Made by a program: the position numbers and the translations under genes. A stretch of DNA of 64,000 nucleotides from Chitinophaga sp. GbtcB8 (lineage in GTDB: Bacteria; Bacteroidota; Bacteroidia; Chitinophagales; Chitinophagaceae), in NCBI RefSeq assembly GCF_019091455.1, contig NZ_JAGXJN010000036.1, positions 33,119 through 97,118 of the forward strand. Direction: 5' to 3'. Positions 34,951-43,352 of this stretch are shown here, piece by piece. Below the pieces are notes generated by a model. That model made no database searches. It saw nothing but the letters and a program-made list of their open reading frames with translations, and was not told the origin of the DNA. The first letter of the stretch is position 1, and each line of letters begins with the position of its first letter.

Positions 34951-35718
34951 ATGCATAGTATGAAAGCAATCATTGTTGACGATGAGGTGAATGGCATTGT
35001 AACCCTTCGCAAAATGCTGGAAAACAACTGCCCGCAGGTGAATGTGCTGGCCAGCTGCTCCAGCGCAGCCGCTGCCAGCCAAAAGCTGCAGGAGCTGGAA
35101 CCCGATGTGGTATTCCTGGATATCCAGATGCCCGGTAAAAGCGGCATTGAAATGCTGATGGACCTTTCCCGCCAGGATTTTGAAGTAGTATTTGTAACCG
35201 CGCATAATGAGTATATGCTGCAGGCATTACAATACAGCGCCGCAGATTATTTACTGAAACCGGTGGATGAAGACCGCCTGATGGAAGCAGTACAGCGTGT
35301 TGAAAAAAGGCGCGCTGCGGAGAAGGAGAATGAGCCCGTATCCACGCTGGCCTACAACATTCACAAAACCGGTATGCCCATGGAAATGCGCCTGTGCCTG
35401 CCTACGCTCAAAGGTTTCACCGTATTAAAGCTGGATGAGATCGTGTACTGCGCCGCAGAAAGAAGCTACACCATTGTGCACCTGGTAAATAAGAAATCCA
35501 TCATTGTATCCAAACCATTAAGCGATTATGATACACTGTTAACCGGTACGAATTTCCTGCGTGTGCACAAATCGTATTTGGTGAACCTGCAGCATGTAAT
35601 TGAATACCAGCGCGGGGAAGGAGGCACTGTTATTATGACCAACGGAGCGCAGATAGAAGTAAGCCGCCGTAAGAAAGAGCCGTTTATAGCAAGGATGAAA
35701 GAGCTGTTCCATTTTTAG
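34951..35718 (+). CDS. LytTR response regulator (second pair)
   Basis: A 255-residue regulator with a receiver domain (VDDE at 9-12, phosphoacceptor Asp57 in PDVVFLDIQMPGKSG) and a C-terminal LytTR DNA-binding domain (FTVLKLDEIVYCAAERSYTI, FLRVHKSYLVNLQHVIEYQR). It starts 2 bp after the propeller kinase stop codon (ATG 34951; ATG 34960 is equally possible) and should be its partner. It is about 20 residues longer than the first regulator, mainly in the linker. Confidence 0.93.
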   Translation: MHSMKAIIVDDEVNGIVTLRKMLENNCPQVNVLASCSSAAAASQKLQELEPDVVFLDIQMPGKSGIEMLMDLSRQDFEVVFVTAHNEYMLQALQYSAADYLLKPVDEDRLMEAVQRVEKRRAAEKENEPVSTLAYNIHKTGMPMEMRLCLPTLKGFTVLKLDEIVYCAAERSYTIVHLVNKKSIIVSKPLSDYDTLLTGTNFLRVHKSYLVNLQHVIEYQRGEGGTVIMTNGAQIEVSRRKKEPFIARMKELFHF

Positions 35719-36406
35719 CAAAGACCTTTGGAAAAGCGGAGGCTGCCGTTTATTTTAAATACAAAACCGTTCATAGTTTTCAATTTTTAGAAAAGCAGGT
35801 AACCTTTATCTTTATTGCCGATTCACATTTTTTATTAACCCCTAAAACATTTCACATTGAGTACAAAAGAACATTATTGCTGAAGCATGCCGAACTACCT
35901 TCAGCAACTTGAAGTTGGCCCCATTTACACAGAATTGGAAAACAGGTTTTAAACAGCTGCTCCCGCTGCGGGTAATACCCGGAGCCGGGTTTGTGGCCCC
36001 AAAAACATACTACTACCTCCCCTGTTATGAATGTAAGCTGCTGCTATTCTTTGGCAGGAGTGGTCCGGGATCATGGATGGAAAGGCATTATGCCTGCCCA
36101 TCCATGATATACGGTACTTTACCATATACATTACAGGGTTTAAGATTGTACACCATTAACCGCTTACAACAACCGGCGGGCTGTTTGCAACCTACCAACG
36201 CCTTTCCGCCATTACCGGATGCTGTCTGTATGCGCTTCCCGGCCCCTGGTCGAATTTGTTACACGCCCTGATGATCCTTGTTTACATTTGATTTGATCTT
36301 TAATTCAACCAATTCATGATCCCAGCTCCTTCCGCCAAAAAGGTTACGGCAAATCAATTATAGTTCGTTAACGGGAACCATGCTTTAAAAAAAGGAAACA
36401 AGAATT
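35719..36406. other. 688-bp spacer without a recognisable gene
   Basis: I find no convincing gene on either strand. A 120-codon frame at 35909-36271 has poor composition and no family likeness. GC content is mixed, with hairpins at 36071-36107 and near 35960 (CCCGCTGCGGG). It could hold a decayed gene or an RNA gene, but the sequence alone supports neither. Confidence 0.5.
36071..36107. repeat. Strong compound hairpin in the 36-kb spacer
   Basis: TCATGGATGG (36071-36080) pairs perfectly with CCATCCATGA (36098-36107), and inside it AGGCA pairs with TGCCT around a TTA loop. No T-run follows on either strand, so it is not an ordinary terminator. Confidence 0.7.
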
Positions 36407-36877
36407 ATGACAGCGCATTCTGTAGCATCAAATGTAAACACCATTTTACGGACCGGGCTAATAGCCGGCACCCTGGACATTCTCTCCGCCATTACCGTGT
36501 ATGCGCTTATTATGGGGAAAGCTACACCTGTGCAGATCCTGCAGGGCGTTGCCAGTGGAGTATTTGGCAGGGAAGCATATGCCGGCGGTGTTACCATGGC
36601 CTTAACAGGGCTGCTGTTCCATTACGCCATTGCGCTCATCTTCACAACAGTTTATTTCCTGTTGTACCCCCACCTGTCTTTTTTGCACAGGCAGTGGGTA
36701 GTAAGCGGCGTATTGTTCGGCGTACTGGTATGGCTGGTAATGAATCTGGCCGTATTACCACTTTCTAATTTCCAGCAGGCGCCTTTGCGCTGGGCGCCTG
36801 CTTTATTAGGCATGGCCATTATTGTTGTGATGATAGGGTTACCTGTCGCCTTCGGAGCACAAAAGCACTACACTTAA
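36407..36877 (+). CDS. Small integral membrane protein
   Basis: A 156-residue protein with four membrane helices: LIAGTLDILSAITVYALIMG, TMALTGLLFHYAIALIFTTV, WVVSGVLFGVLVWLVMNLAV and LGMAIIVVMIGLPVAFG. The overall pattern (an early Asp in the first helix, HYAIA in the second) resembles DUF1440/YagU-like proteins, but I am not certain of a family. It is single and convergent with nuoN. Confidence 0.75.
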   Translation: MTAHSVASNVNTILRTGLIAGTLDILSAITVYALIMGKATPVQILQGVASGVFGREAYAGGVTMALTGLLFHYAIALIFTTVYFLLYPHLSFLHRQWVVSGVLFGVLVWLVMNLAVLPLSNFQQAPLRWAPALLGMAIIVVMIGLPVAFGAQKHYT

Positions 36878-36884
36878 TGTACGC

Positions 36885-36974
36885 ATGTGCAAATATGCAA
36901 ATATGCAGATGAATTAAGCCATTGAATCGCGGCATTAAACATCTGCATATTTGCATATCTGCACATTTGCATAT
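36885..36974. repeat. Near-perfect 27-bp inverted repeat between convergent genes
   Basis: The arm at 36885-36911 (beginning ATGTGCAAATATGC) and the arm at 36940-36966 (beginning CATCTGCATATTTGC) are reverse complements at 26 of 27 positions, separated by 28 bases. The right side continues with another word (TTTGCATATTTAT) into the nuoN stop codon. The same words form the repeat at 57008-57090, 20 kb away. It could end transcription from both sides. Confidence 0.85.
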
Positions 36975-38414
36975 TTATTTTATCAGCGTCATCATCTGCT
37001 GTATCAGCTGCATCATAGCCGTGGGGTACACGCCCAAACCTACCAGCAGCATTACTATCAGGCCCAGGGTAATATTACCGGCCAATGGCAGGGAAGGTTT
37101 GATAAAAATACGTTGAGACGTATCCGTAGTGCGGAACATCATAGCTACCACCCTTATATAATAGTACAGGCCTATTACACTGTTGATCACCAGCATCAGG
37201 AGCAGGAACCAATGGTGCCCGTCAACCCCGGCCATTACAATATAGAACTTGCCAATGAAACCCGCTGTAAGCGGAATGCCGGCCAGGGATAACAGCATCA
37301 CCGTAAACACCAGCGCCACCCAGGGATAACGCCAGAACAGGCCCCGGTAATCCTCTACCGTTTCCGCATCCTGCACGCTGCTGCTCATTACAATCAGCAC
37401 ACCAAATGCACCAATGCTGGTGGGGAAATAGGCCGTCAGGTAAAAAGCAATAGCCTCCAACCCCGATTGTGTATCGGATAAGAACGCCACCAGCAAATAG
37501 CCCAGGTGCGCAATGGAAGAATAAGCCAGCATACGTTTAATATTCTGCTGCGTAAGAGCCAGCAGGTTGCCCACAAACATAGAAGCAATGGAAGTAATAG
37601 CCAGTATCCACCATAACATGGTATAATTGCGGCCGCCAATATCCTGGTAAAAACGGATCAGCACCACCAGCACACCGCCTTTGGAAATAGTAGCTACAAA
37701 AGCAGCTACCGGCAGCGGCGCCCCTTCATAAATATCCGGCGCCCACATATGAAAAGGCACAATGCCCAGCTTAAAACCAATCCCTATCAGCATCAGCCCA
37801 AAACCCGCAATTACTGGCAGCGGGAAAGTGCCTGCCTGCCGCAGGTAAGCGCCAATACCAGGGAAATCCATATGCCCGGTAAAACCATATACCAACGCCA
37901 TCCCGAACAATAAAAATGCGGAGGACAACGCTGCCAGTATCAGGTATTTTATACCCGCTTCATCTGAGCGCTGACGGGCACGCAGATATGCAATAAGGCC
38001 ATACAGGCTAATGCTCAGCATTTCAAGCCCCAGGAAGAACGACATAAAATGCCGGCTGATCACCAGCACCAGCGCACCGGCAGTAGCCAGCAGCAATAGC
38101 AGGTAATACTCTTCCTTACGTTCTTCCCGCTCCTCAAAATAGTTATAGGATAACAATACAATGATCAGCCCCGACCCTACAATAGCACCGCTGTTAAACA
38201 GCGCAAACATATCTATTACCACCAGCGGGGCAATGGTATGCGGCAACAGTGTGGCCACCGGCACTACCGACATCAGCGCCAGCGCAAAAGCCACCAGGGT
38301 TACATAATATATAAGCCGGTGGTTACGCCAGATAGCTACCAGCAGCATACACAATACCGCTGCTCCGCAGATATTGAATAAAGGTCCCAGGCTAAGTAAG
38401 TCTTCGAAAGTCAT
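36975..38414 (-). CDS. nuoN: NADH-quinone oxidoreductase subunit N
   Basis: Antiporter-like proton-pumping subunit of the complex I membrane arm, 479 residues with about 14 helices. The family core is visible: HFMSFFLGLEMLSISLYGLI (helix 5 Glu region), GFKLGIVPFHMWAPDIYEGA (Lys and PFH motif) and NIKRMLAYSSIAHLGYLLVA (Lys/His). It is the last gene of the nuo operon. A 49-bp gap with AATTACGAA words separates it from nuoM. Confidence 0.95.
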   Translation of the reverse strand: MTFEDLLSLGPLFNICGAAVLCMLLVAIWRNHRLIYYVTLVAFALALMSVVPVATLLPHTIAPLVVIDMFALFNSGAIVGSGLIIVLLSYNYFEEREERKEEYYLLLLLATAGALVLVISRHFMSFFLGLEMLSISLYGLIAYLRARQRSDEAGIKYLILAALSSAFLLFGMALVYGFTGHMDFPGIGAYLRQAGTFPLPVIAGFGLMLIGIGFKLGIVPFHMWAPDIYEGAPLPVAAFVATISKGGVLVVLIRFYQDIGGRNYTMLWWILAITSIASMFVGNLLALTQQNIKRMLAYSSIAHLGYLLVAFLSDTQSGLEAIAFYLTAYFPTSIGAFGVLIVMSSSVQDAETVEDYRGLFWRYPWVALVFTVMLLSLAGIPLTAGFIGKFYIVMAGVDGHHWFLLLMLVINSVIGLYYYIRVVAMMFRTTDTSQRIFIKPSLPLAGNITLGLIVMLLVGLGVYPTAMMQLIQQMMTLIK

Positions 38415-38422
38415 AGCAGAGT

Positions 38423-38583
38423 GAATTGTTAATTACGAATTGTGTTAAGCACGGATGATATTGTTATGGCGCATGATTAATTACGAACGATGAATCACTC
38501 ACTGGAATCACAACCTTACGCTTTTCAGCACGCGGTGCATCTTCCTTGTTAAACGTCGTAATTCGTAATTCGTAATTCGTAAT
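38423..38583. repeat. AATTCGTAATT word repeat invading the nuoM 3' end
   Basis: Left arms AATTGTTAATTACGAATTGT (from about 38428) and ATGATTAATTACGAACGATG (from about 38469); the right arm is four tandem CGTAATT units at 38557-38583. The right arm and the centre are inside the nuoM reading frame and encode its last 39 residues. See the nuoM entry. Confidence 0.75.
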
Positions 38584-40014
38584 GGTACCCAGCACCGTTT
38601 GCGGATACACGCCCAGCCACAATATCACAACTACCAATGGCGCCATGATCAGCCATTCCCGCAGCCCCAGGTCCGGCAGGGCATACTGCCGTTCTGATTG
38701 ACCAAAGAATACTTTCTGCATAATGCGCAGGGAGTACACCGTGGCAATCACCAACCCGATAGTAGCCAGTATGGTCATTATATGGTTTGCCTGCCAGCTG
38801 CCTAACAGGATCATGAATTCCGCTACAAAATTTCCCAGTCCGGGTAATCCCAGCGATGCCATTACAAAGATCATGGTCACAGTGCCCATAGCCGGCATGG
38901 CAGGCCATAACCCGCCCATACGGCTTAGCTCACGGGTGTGCATACGCTCATACAAAGCACCCGCTATCATAAACAAAGCGCCGGTGCTAATGCCATGTGC
39001 AATCATTTGCATCACCACACCTTTATAAGCCAGTTCATTAAAAGCAAAAGCGCCCAGCAGCACAAAACCCATATGGCTAACGCTGGTATAGGCAATTAAG
39101 CGTTTCAGGTCCGGCTGTGAATAAGCCAGCTGCCCGCCGTACAAAATACCTGCTACGCCCAGCAGCATAGCCCAGGGTGCAAAGTCATGCGATGCAGCGG
39201 GGAACAGGGGCAGCACAAAACGCAGGATGCCATACGCACCGGTTTTTAATAACAGCCCTGCCAGCACCACGCTGCCCGCAGTAGGCGCTTCGGTATGCGC
39301 ATCGGGCAGCCAGGTATGAAAGGGAATGGCCGGCAGCTTTACAACAAAGGCCACCAGGAAACCCAGCATCAGCCATTGCGCCACGGCACGCTCCATGGGA
39401 GTATTTAACAGGTAAAAATAATCGAACGTATATACGCCGGTGTTAGCGCCATGAATAAAGTACAAGCCCAGTATGGCCAGCAGCATCAGCAGCCCGCCGG
39501 CCTGCGTAAAAATGAAGAACTTATACGCCGCATACTCCCGCCGCTCATGCCCCCAGATCCCTATCAGGAAATACATGGGGATTAACATCACTCCCCAGAA
39601 AAAGTAGAACAGGAACAGGCCCATGGTCAGGAATACACCGGCTATGCCGGTAATTACAAATAGCAGGTTAAAGTGAAAGAAGCCTGTTTTATATTTTATT
39701 TCCCGCCACGATATTAATACGGATAATGCGCCCAGGAAAAAGGTAAGTGCCAGCATTACCAGGCTTAGCCCGTCCATAGCCAGGTGCAGGCTAATACCAA
39801 AATGCGGGATCCACGGTTGCTGCCAGTTGTACATCCAGTGCCCGGCAGGCGTTGGATCTGCAGCGTTACCTGCCCACAAGGCGGTTACCAGCAGCAGGCC
39901 GCACAACAGGCTTACCAGCGCAATCCAGCGGCATAGCGCTATGCTCCTGGCCGATGCCAGCCAGGAAAGCAAAGCGCCAAACATGGGTATCAGTATAATA
40001 TATAACAGGACCAT
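38464..40014 (-). CDS. nuoM: NADH-quinone oxidoreductase subunit M
   Basis: Antiporter-like proton-pumping subunit of complex I, 516 residues. The motifs fit: FFYFFWGVMLIPMYFLIGIW (helix 5 region), LPAIPFHTWLPDAHTEAPTA, and DLKRLIAYTSVSHMGFVLLG. The conserved protein ends near LWLGVYPQTVLGT (residue 477); the following 39 residues begin ITNYELRITTF, a direct translation of the CGTAATT spacer repeat, and have no NuoM counterpart I know. I chose ATG 40014; the longer frame to 40068 adds only residues translated from another word repeat. Confidence 0.94.
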   Translation of the reverse strand: MVLLYIILIPMFGALLSWLASARSIALCRWIALVSLLCGLLLVTALWAGNAADPTPAGHWMYNWQQPWIPHFGISLHLAMDGLSLVMLALTFFLGALSVLISWREIKYKTGFFHFNLLFVITGIAGVFLTMGLFLFYFFWGVMLIPMYFLIGIWGHERREYAAYKFFIFTQAGGLLMLLAILGLYFIHGANTGVYTFDYFYLLNTPMERAVAQWLMLGFLVAFVVKLPAIPFHTWLPDAHTEAPTAGSVVLAGLLLKTGAYGILRFVLPLFPAASHDFAPWAMLLGVAGILYGGQLAYSQPDLKRLIAYTSVSHMGFVLLGAFAFNELAYKGVVMQMIAHGISTGALFMIAGALYERMHTRELSRMGGLWPAMPAMGTVTMIFVMASLGLPGLGNFVAEFMILLGSWQANHIMTILATIGLVIATVYSLRIMQKVFFGQSERQYALPDLGLREWLIMAPLVVVILWLGVYPQTVLGTITNYELRITTFNKEDAPRAEKRKVVIPVSDSSFVINHAP

Positions 40015-40020
40015 TTTGAT

Positions 40021-40052
40021 GTACGATTTTAGATTTACGATCTTAGGTTTTA
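40021..40052. repeat. GATTTACGATTTTAG word repeat between nuoL and nuoM
   Basis: GTACGATTTTAGATTTACGA followed by TCTTAGGTTTTA: a single arm of the family at 1577 and 52668, covering the whole 35-bp gap and just touching the nuoL stop codon. Confidence 0.65.
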
Positions 40053-41939
40053 TACATACACCCGCCATATCAGCACGCTTAATATCACTACAGCACCCAG
40101 CACTACGCCCATAATATACCAGCGCAGAAGGCCGCTTTGCGTGCGGGCCAGTATATTATGTAACCACTCAGTGATACGGGCCAGCGTAGTATAGATGCGG
40201 TCTATCATATCGCGCCGGTTCATGCGGGCCGTACGCACAAAAGGATGTACCAGCATTTCATCATACAGGGCATCAAAGGCCCAGCCGCTGAACCATAATT
40301 TGCGCAGCCAGCGCATAAAAGGCATTTGTGAAAAACGCAGCATGCCATCCGGCCTTTCTATTACCCATACCCAGGCAATGTAAATACCAAGGAAGGTAAG
40401 CCCCGCAGCCAGCAGCTGGGAGGTCCATTCCAGCGCAGTAGATTCCTGCTGCAGCTGCACCGCCGGTAATACATGCTGCAGCCAGTCACTGAATAGCGTT
40501 ACATGCCCCATGGTATGCGGCAGCTCCACAAAACCGGCCAGGGTGCTGCACAGCGCCAGTATGTACAGCGGTATCATCATGCTGTTGCCCGGTGCATGCG
40601 GCGTGTGGTGTGATGCCTTAGGCCCGTAAAAGGTCAGGAACACCATACGGAATGTGTACATAGCTGTAAGGAAAGCGCCGGTAATAGCGGCAATCCAGTA
40701 AAACGTATGTCCGTACACAGAGGACCATGCCAGCCACACGATCTGATCTTTACTATAAAAACCGGATGTAATGAACGGAATGGCCGATAGGGAGGCAGAA
40801 CCAATTAAGAACACCCAGAACACCGCCGGCAGCTGTTTACGCAGCCCGCCCATTTTAAACATATCCTGCTCATGGTGCATGGCTACTATCACTGCGCCAG
40901 CGCCCATGAACAACAAGGCTTTGAAGAATGCATGTGTTACCAAATGAAAAATTGCGGCTGACCACGCGCCTACACCCCACGCCAGGAACATATACCCTAT
41001 CTGGCTGATGGTGGAATAGGCCAGCACCCGTTTAATATCTGTTTGCACCAATGCGCTGCAGCCCGCCAGTAATAAGGTAACTGCGCCAATAACGGCTACC
41101 CCGGTTTGTGCAGCCGGCGCCAGCTCAAACAATACATGTGTACGTGCAATCAGGTACACACCCGCTGTAACCATGGTAGCTGCATGTATTAATGCGCTCA
41201 CCGGCGTAGGGCCGGCCATAGCATCCGGCAGCCAGGTTTGCAGCGGCAATTGCGCCGACTTGCCCACTGCGCCGCCTAATAACAGGAAAGCGATCAATAC
41301 AATAGTGCTGTTACCTGCAGCCCATAGCTGCGGCGCCTGATCCAGGATCTGTTGTATCTGTAAAGTACCGGTGTACTGGAATAACATGAACAGGGCAATG
41401 GCCATGGCAGTATCGCCCACCCGTGTTACAATAAAGGCTTTGCGGGCTGCATACCCATTGGCAGGATCCTTATACCAGAAACCTATCAGCAGGTAGCTGC
41501 ACAAACCAACACCTTCCCAGCCAAAGTATAACAGCAATAAATTATCAGCCAGCACCAGCAGCAGCATAGCGCCTACAAACAGGTTCATACAGGCAAAAAA
41601 ACGGCTGTAATCCGCATCCTCTGCCATGTACCCGGTGGAGTATACATGAATAAGAAAACCTACAAATGTGATCACAAATACAAAGGCCAGCGATAAAGCA
41701 TCCAGCCGCAGGTCAATACCGGCGCTGAAGGAACCGGCCTGCATCCAGGTCCATAAGTGCTGTACTATAATATGCTCGCCGGATTGTATGAATGGCAACC
41801 CCAATACCAATGTAATAGCCGCCGCTATTCCCATACTGCCGCAGGCAATCACGGAAACCGCCGCCTTGTTCAGGGAGCGCCCGGCCAGTATAAGCACCAG
41901 GGCAGAAAAGAATGGCAATGCCGGTATGAGGAAAAGCAT
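40050..41939 (-). CDS. nuoL: NADH-quinone oxidoreductase subunit L
   Basis: Largest antiporter-like subunit of complex I, 629 residues, with the long lateral helix at the C-terminal end. Motifs: LLLYFGWEGVGLCSYLLIGF (Glu in helix 5), SAQLPLQTWLPDAMAGPTPV (Lys/TWLPDAM signature), DIKRVLAYSTISQIGYMFLA and HAFFKALLFMGAGAVI. It begins at ATG 41939, 30 bp after nuoK. Confidence 0.96.
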   Translation of the reverse strand: MLFLIPALPFFSALVLILAGRSLNKAAVSVIACGSMGIAAAITLVLGLPFIQSGEHIIVQHLWTWMQAGSFSAGIDLRLDALSLAFVFVITFVGFLIHVYSTGYMAEDADYSRFFACMNLFVGAMLLLVLADNLLLLYFGWEGVGLCSYLLIGFWYKDPANGYAARKAFIVTRVGDTAMAIALFMLFQYTGTLQIQQILDQAPQLWAAGNSTIVLIAFLLLGGAVGKSAQLPLQTWLPDAMAGPTPVSALIHAATMVTAGVYLIARTHVLFELAPAAQTGVAVIGAVTLLLAGCSALVQTDIKRVLAYSTISQIGYMFLAWGVGAWSAAIFHLVTHAFFKALLFMGAGAVIVAMHHEQDMFKMGGLRKQLPAVFWVFLIGSASLSAIPFITSGFYSKDQIVWLAWSSVYGHTFYWIAAITGAFLTAMYTFRMVFLTFYGPKASHHTPHAPGNSMMIPLYILALCSTLAGFVELPHTMGHVTLFSDWLQHVLPAVQLQQESTALEWTSQLLAAGLTFLGIYIAWVWVIERPDGMLRFSQMPFMRWLRKLWFSGWAFDALYDEMLVHPFVRTARMNRRDMIDRIYTTLARITEWLHNILARTQSGLLRWYIMGVVLGAVVILSVLIWRVYV

Positions 41940-41969
41940 AAAACGATGATTTATGTTTTGTTGTTCTTT

Positions 41970-42278
41970 TTATCCTTTCATCCTGCTGGCTTCATCACTA
42001 TCCAGTGATTTTAGCTGGTGATAGAGCTGCAGGACCAGCGCCAGCCCCACGGACACTTCTGCAGCAGCCATTGACAGAATGAACATGAACATTACCTGCC
42101 CGTCCGGCTGCGCCCAGTGCGACGAAGCCACTATAAAGGCCAGCCCTGCCGCATTCAGCATAATCTCTACCGACAGCAGCATAAAGATCATGTTACGGCG
42201 TATCAGCATACTGATAAGCCCCAGTACAAAGAGGATCCCGGCCAGCGTCATGCCTGCAGTTGTTGGATGAATATTCAT
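41970..42278 (-). CDS. nuoK: NADH-quinone oxidoreductase subunit K
   Basis: A 102-residue membrane subunit with three helices. MIFMLLSVEIMLNAAGLAF holds the conserved Glu of helix 2 in its usual context, and FMFILSMAAAEVSVGLALVL the Glu of helix 3. It overlaps nuoJ by 4 bp (ATGA-type coupling). Confidence 0.95.
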   Translation of the reverse strand: MNIHPTTAGMTLAGILFVLGLISMLIRRNMIFMLLSVEIMLNAAGLAFIVASSHWAQPDGQVMFMFILSMAAAEVSVGLALVLQLYHQLKSLDSDEASRMKG

Positions 42279-42802
42279 GATGGTTTGCTTTGAAGAAAAC
42301 GGTGTAAAGTTTTTGGTTGCTGCCGCCCTAAATGATAAGCCCCTACAATGCCCGCCATCAGCAGCATAGCGCTAAGCTCCACAGCCAGTATATAAGGCCC
42401 GAATAAGCTACGGCCCACCTCTTTAGGCGTTACTTCTTTAATACCGGTAACGGGCGTATGATTTTGCGCGATCAGGTATACCAGCTCTCCCAGCAGTATT
42501 ACGCAAAACAAGGCGGGCGCCATCCACATACCGGGTTTTAACCACTGCTTTTCCAAACGCGTGCTTTCCGGTCCCAGGTTCAGCATCATTACAAAAAAGA
42601 TGATCAGCACCATAATAGCGCCGGCATACACAATTATTTCCAGTGAGGCCATATAAGGCGCGCCATACAGGTAAAAGATCACCGCTACAGATAACAGCGA
42701 TACGATCAGGTACAGCAACGCGTGCATGATATTGAACCGCGTTACTACCATCGCGGTAGAGAAAACAGCAATGGCCGCTGTGATGTAAAAGAAAACACCC
42801 AT
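42275..42802 (-). CDS. nuoJ: NADH-quinone oxidoreductase subunit J
   Basis: A 175-residue membrane subunit with five helices. The conserved third helix reads LEIIVYAGAIMVLIIFFVMM, with the pi-bulge glycine/tyrosine region of the family. The Lys/Gln-rich C-terminus is poorly conserved. It follows nuoI after 20 bp and overlaps nuoK. Confidence 0.95.
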   Translation of the reverse strand: MGVFFYITAAIAVFSTAMVVTRFNIMHALLYLIVSLLSVAVIFYLYGAPYMASLEIIVYAGAIMVLIIFFVMMLNLGPESTRLEKQWLKPGMWMAPALFCVILLGELVYLIAQNHTPVTGIKEVTPKEVGRSLFGPYILAVELSAMLLMAGIVGAYHLGRQQPKTLHRFLQSKPS

Positions 42803-42805
42803 GGG

Positions 42806-42827
42806 ATTTTAGATTTACGGTCTTATG
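42806..42827. repeat. Short GATTTTAGATTTACG word between nuoI and nuoJ
   Basis: GATTTTAGATTTACGGTCTT occupies the gap between nuoI and nuoJ. It is the shortest copy of the family at 1577, 40021 and 52668. Confidence 0.55.
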
Positions 42828-43338
42828 GTAATAAGCTCTTAATGTCTACCGGTGGCTCTTCATGTTCGGCTTCGCCTTTTGCTTTGCCATCTATAGCCAT
42901 GCCGGCCACCCTGTAATAGTTATAACCCGGGTATTTACCCTCGCTGTTGATCAGCAGGTTTTCTTTTTCATACACCAGGTTCTGACGGTTATACTCTGCC
43001 ATTTCAAAATCAGGTAACAGTTGTATGGCGTAGGTAGGACAGGCCTCTTCACAAGAACCGCAAAAGATGCAGCGCGAAAAGTTGATCCTGAAGAATTCCG
43101 GGTAACGCCGCCCGTGCTCATCTTCCGTTGCCTGCAGCGAGATGCAATCCACCGGGCAGGCCGCTGCACATAAATAACAGCCCACGCAGCGCTCACCGCC
43201 ATCAGGATCGCGGGTAAGCGCTATGCGGCCACGCCAGCGGGCCGGCAGCGGCGCTCTTTCCTCAGGATACTGGTAGGTTTCCCTTTTATGGAACATATGC
43301 AGAAAAACCAGCCACATACTGCGCAACAGACTAAACAT
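42823..43338 (-). CDS. nuoI: NADH-quinone oxidoreductase subunit I
   Basis: A 171-residue subunit of the peripheral arm carrying clusters N6a and N6b. The two [4Fe-4S] motifs are CVGCYLCAAACPVDC and CIFCGSCEEACPTYA. The C-terminal tail (about 40 residues, KAKGEAEHEEPPVDIKSLLP) is longer and more charged than in many homologues. It lies 14 bp after nuoH. Confidence 0.96.
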   Translation of the reverse strand: MFSLLRSMWLVFLHMFHKRETYQYPEERAPLPARWRGRIALTRDPDGGERCVGCYLCAAACPVDCISLQATEDEHGRRYPEFFRINFSRCIFCGSCEEACPTYAIQLLPDFEMAEYNRQNLVYEKENLLINSEGKYPGYNYYRVAGMAIDGKAKGEAEHEEPPVDIKSLLP

Positions 43339-43352
43339 GATGTTTGGATTTA

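Noticed and set aside
35909..36271. 120-codon reading frame in the 36-kb spacer
   Set aside because: Rich in Pro, Tyr and Cys with no fold or family likeness; it crosses the 36071 hairpin. Probably an accidental open frame.
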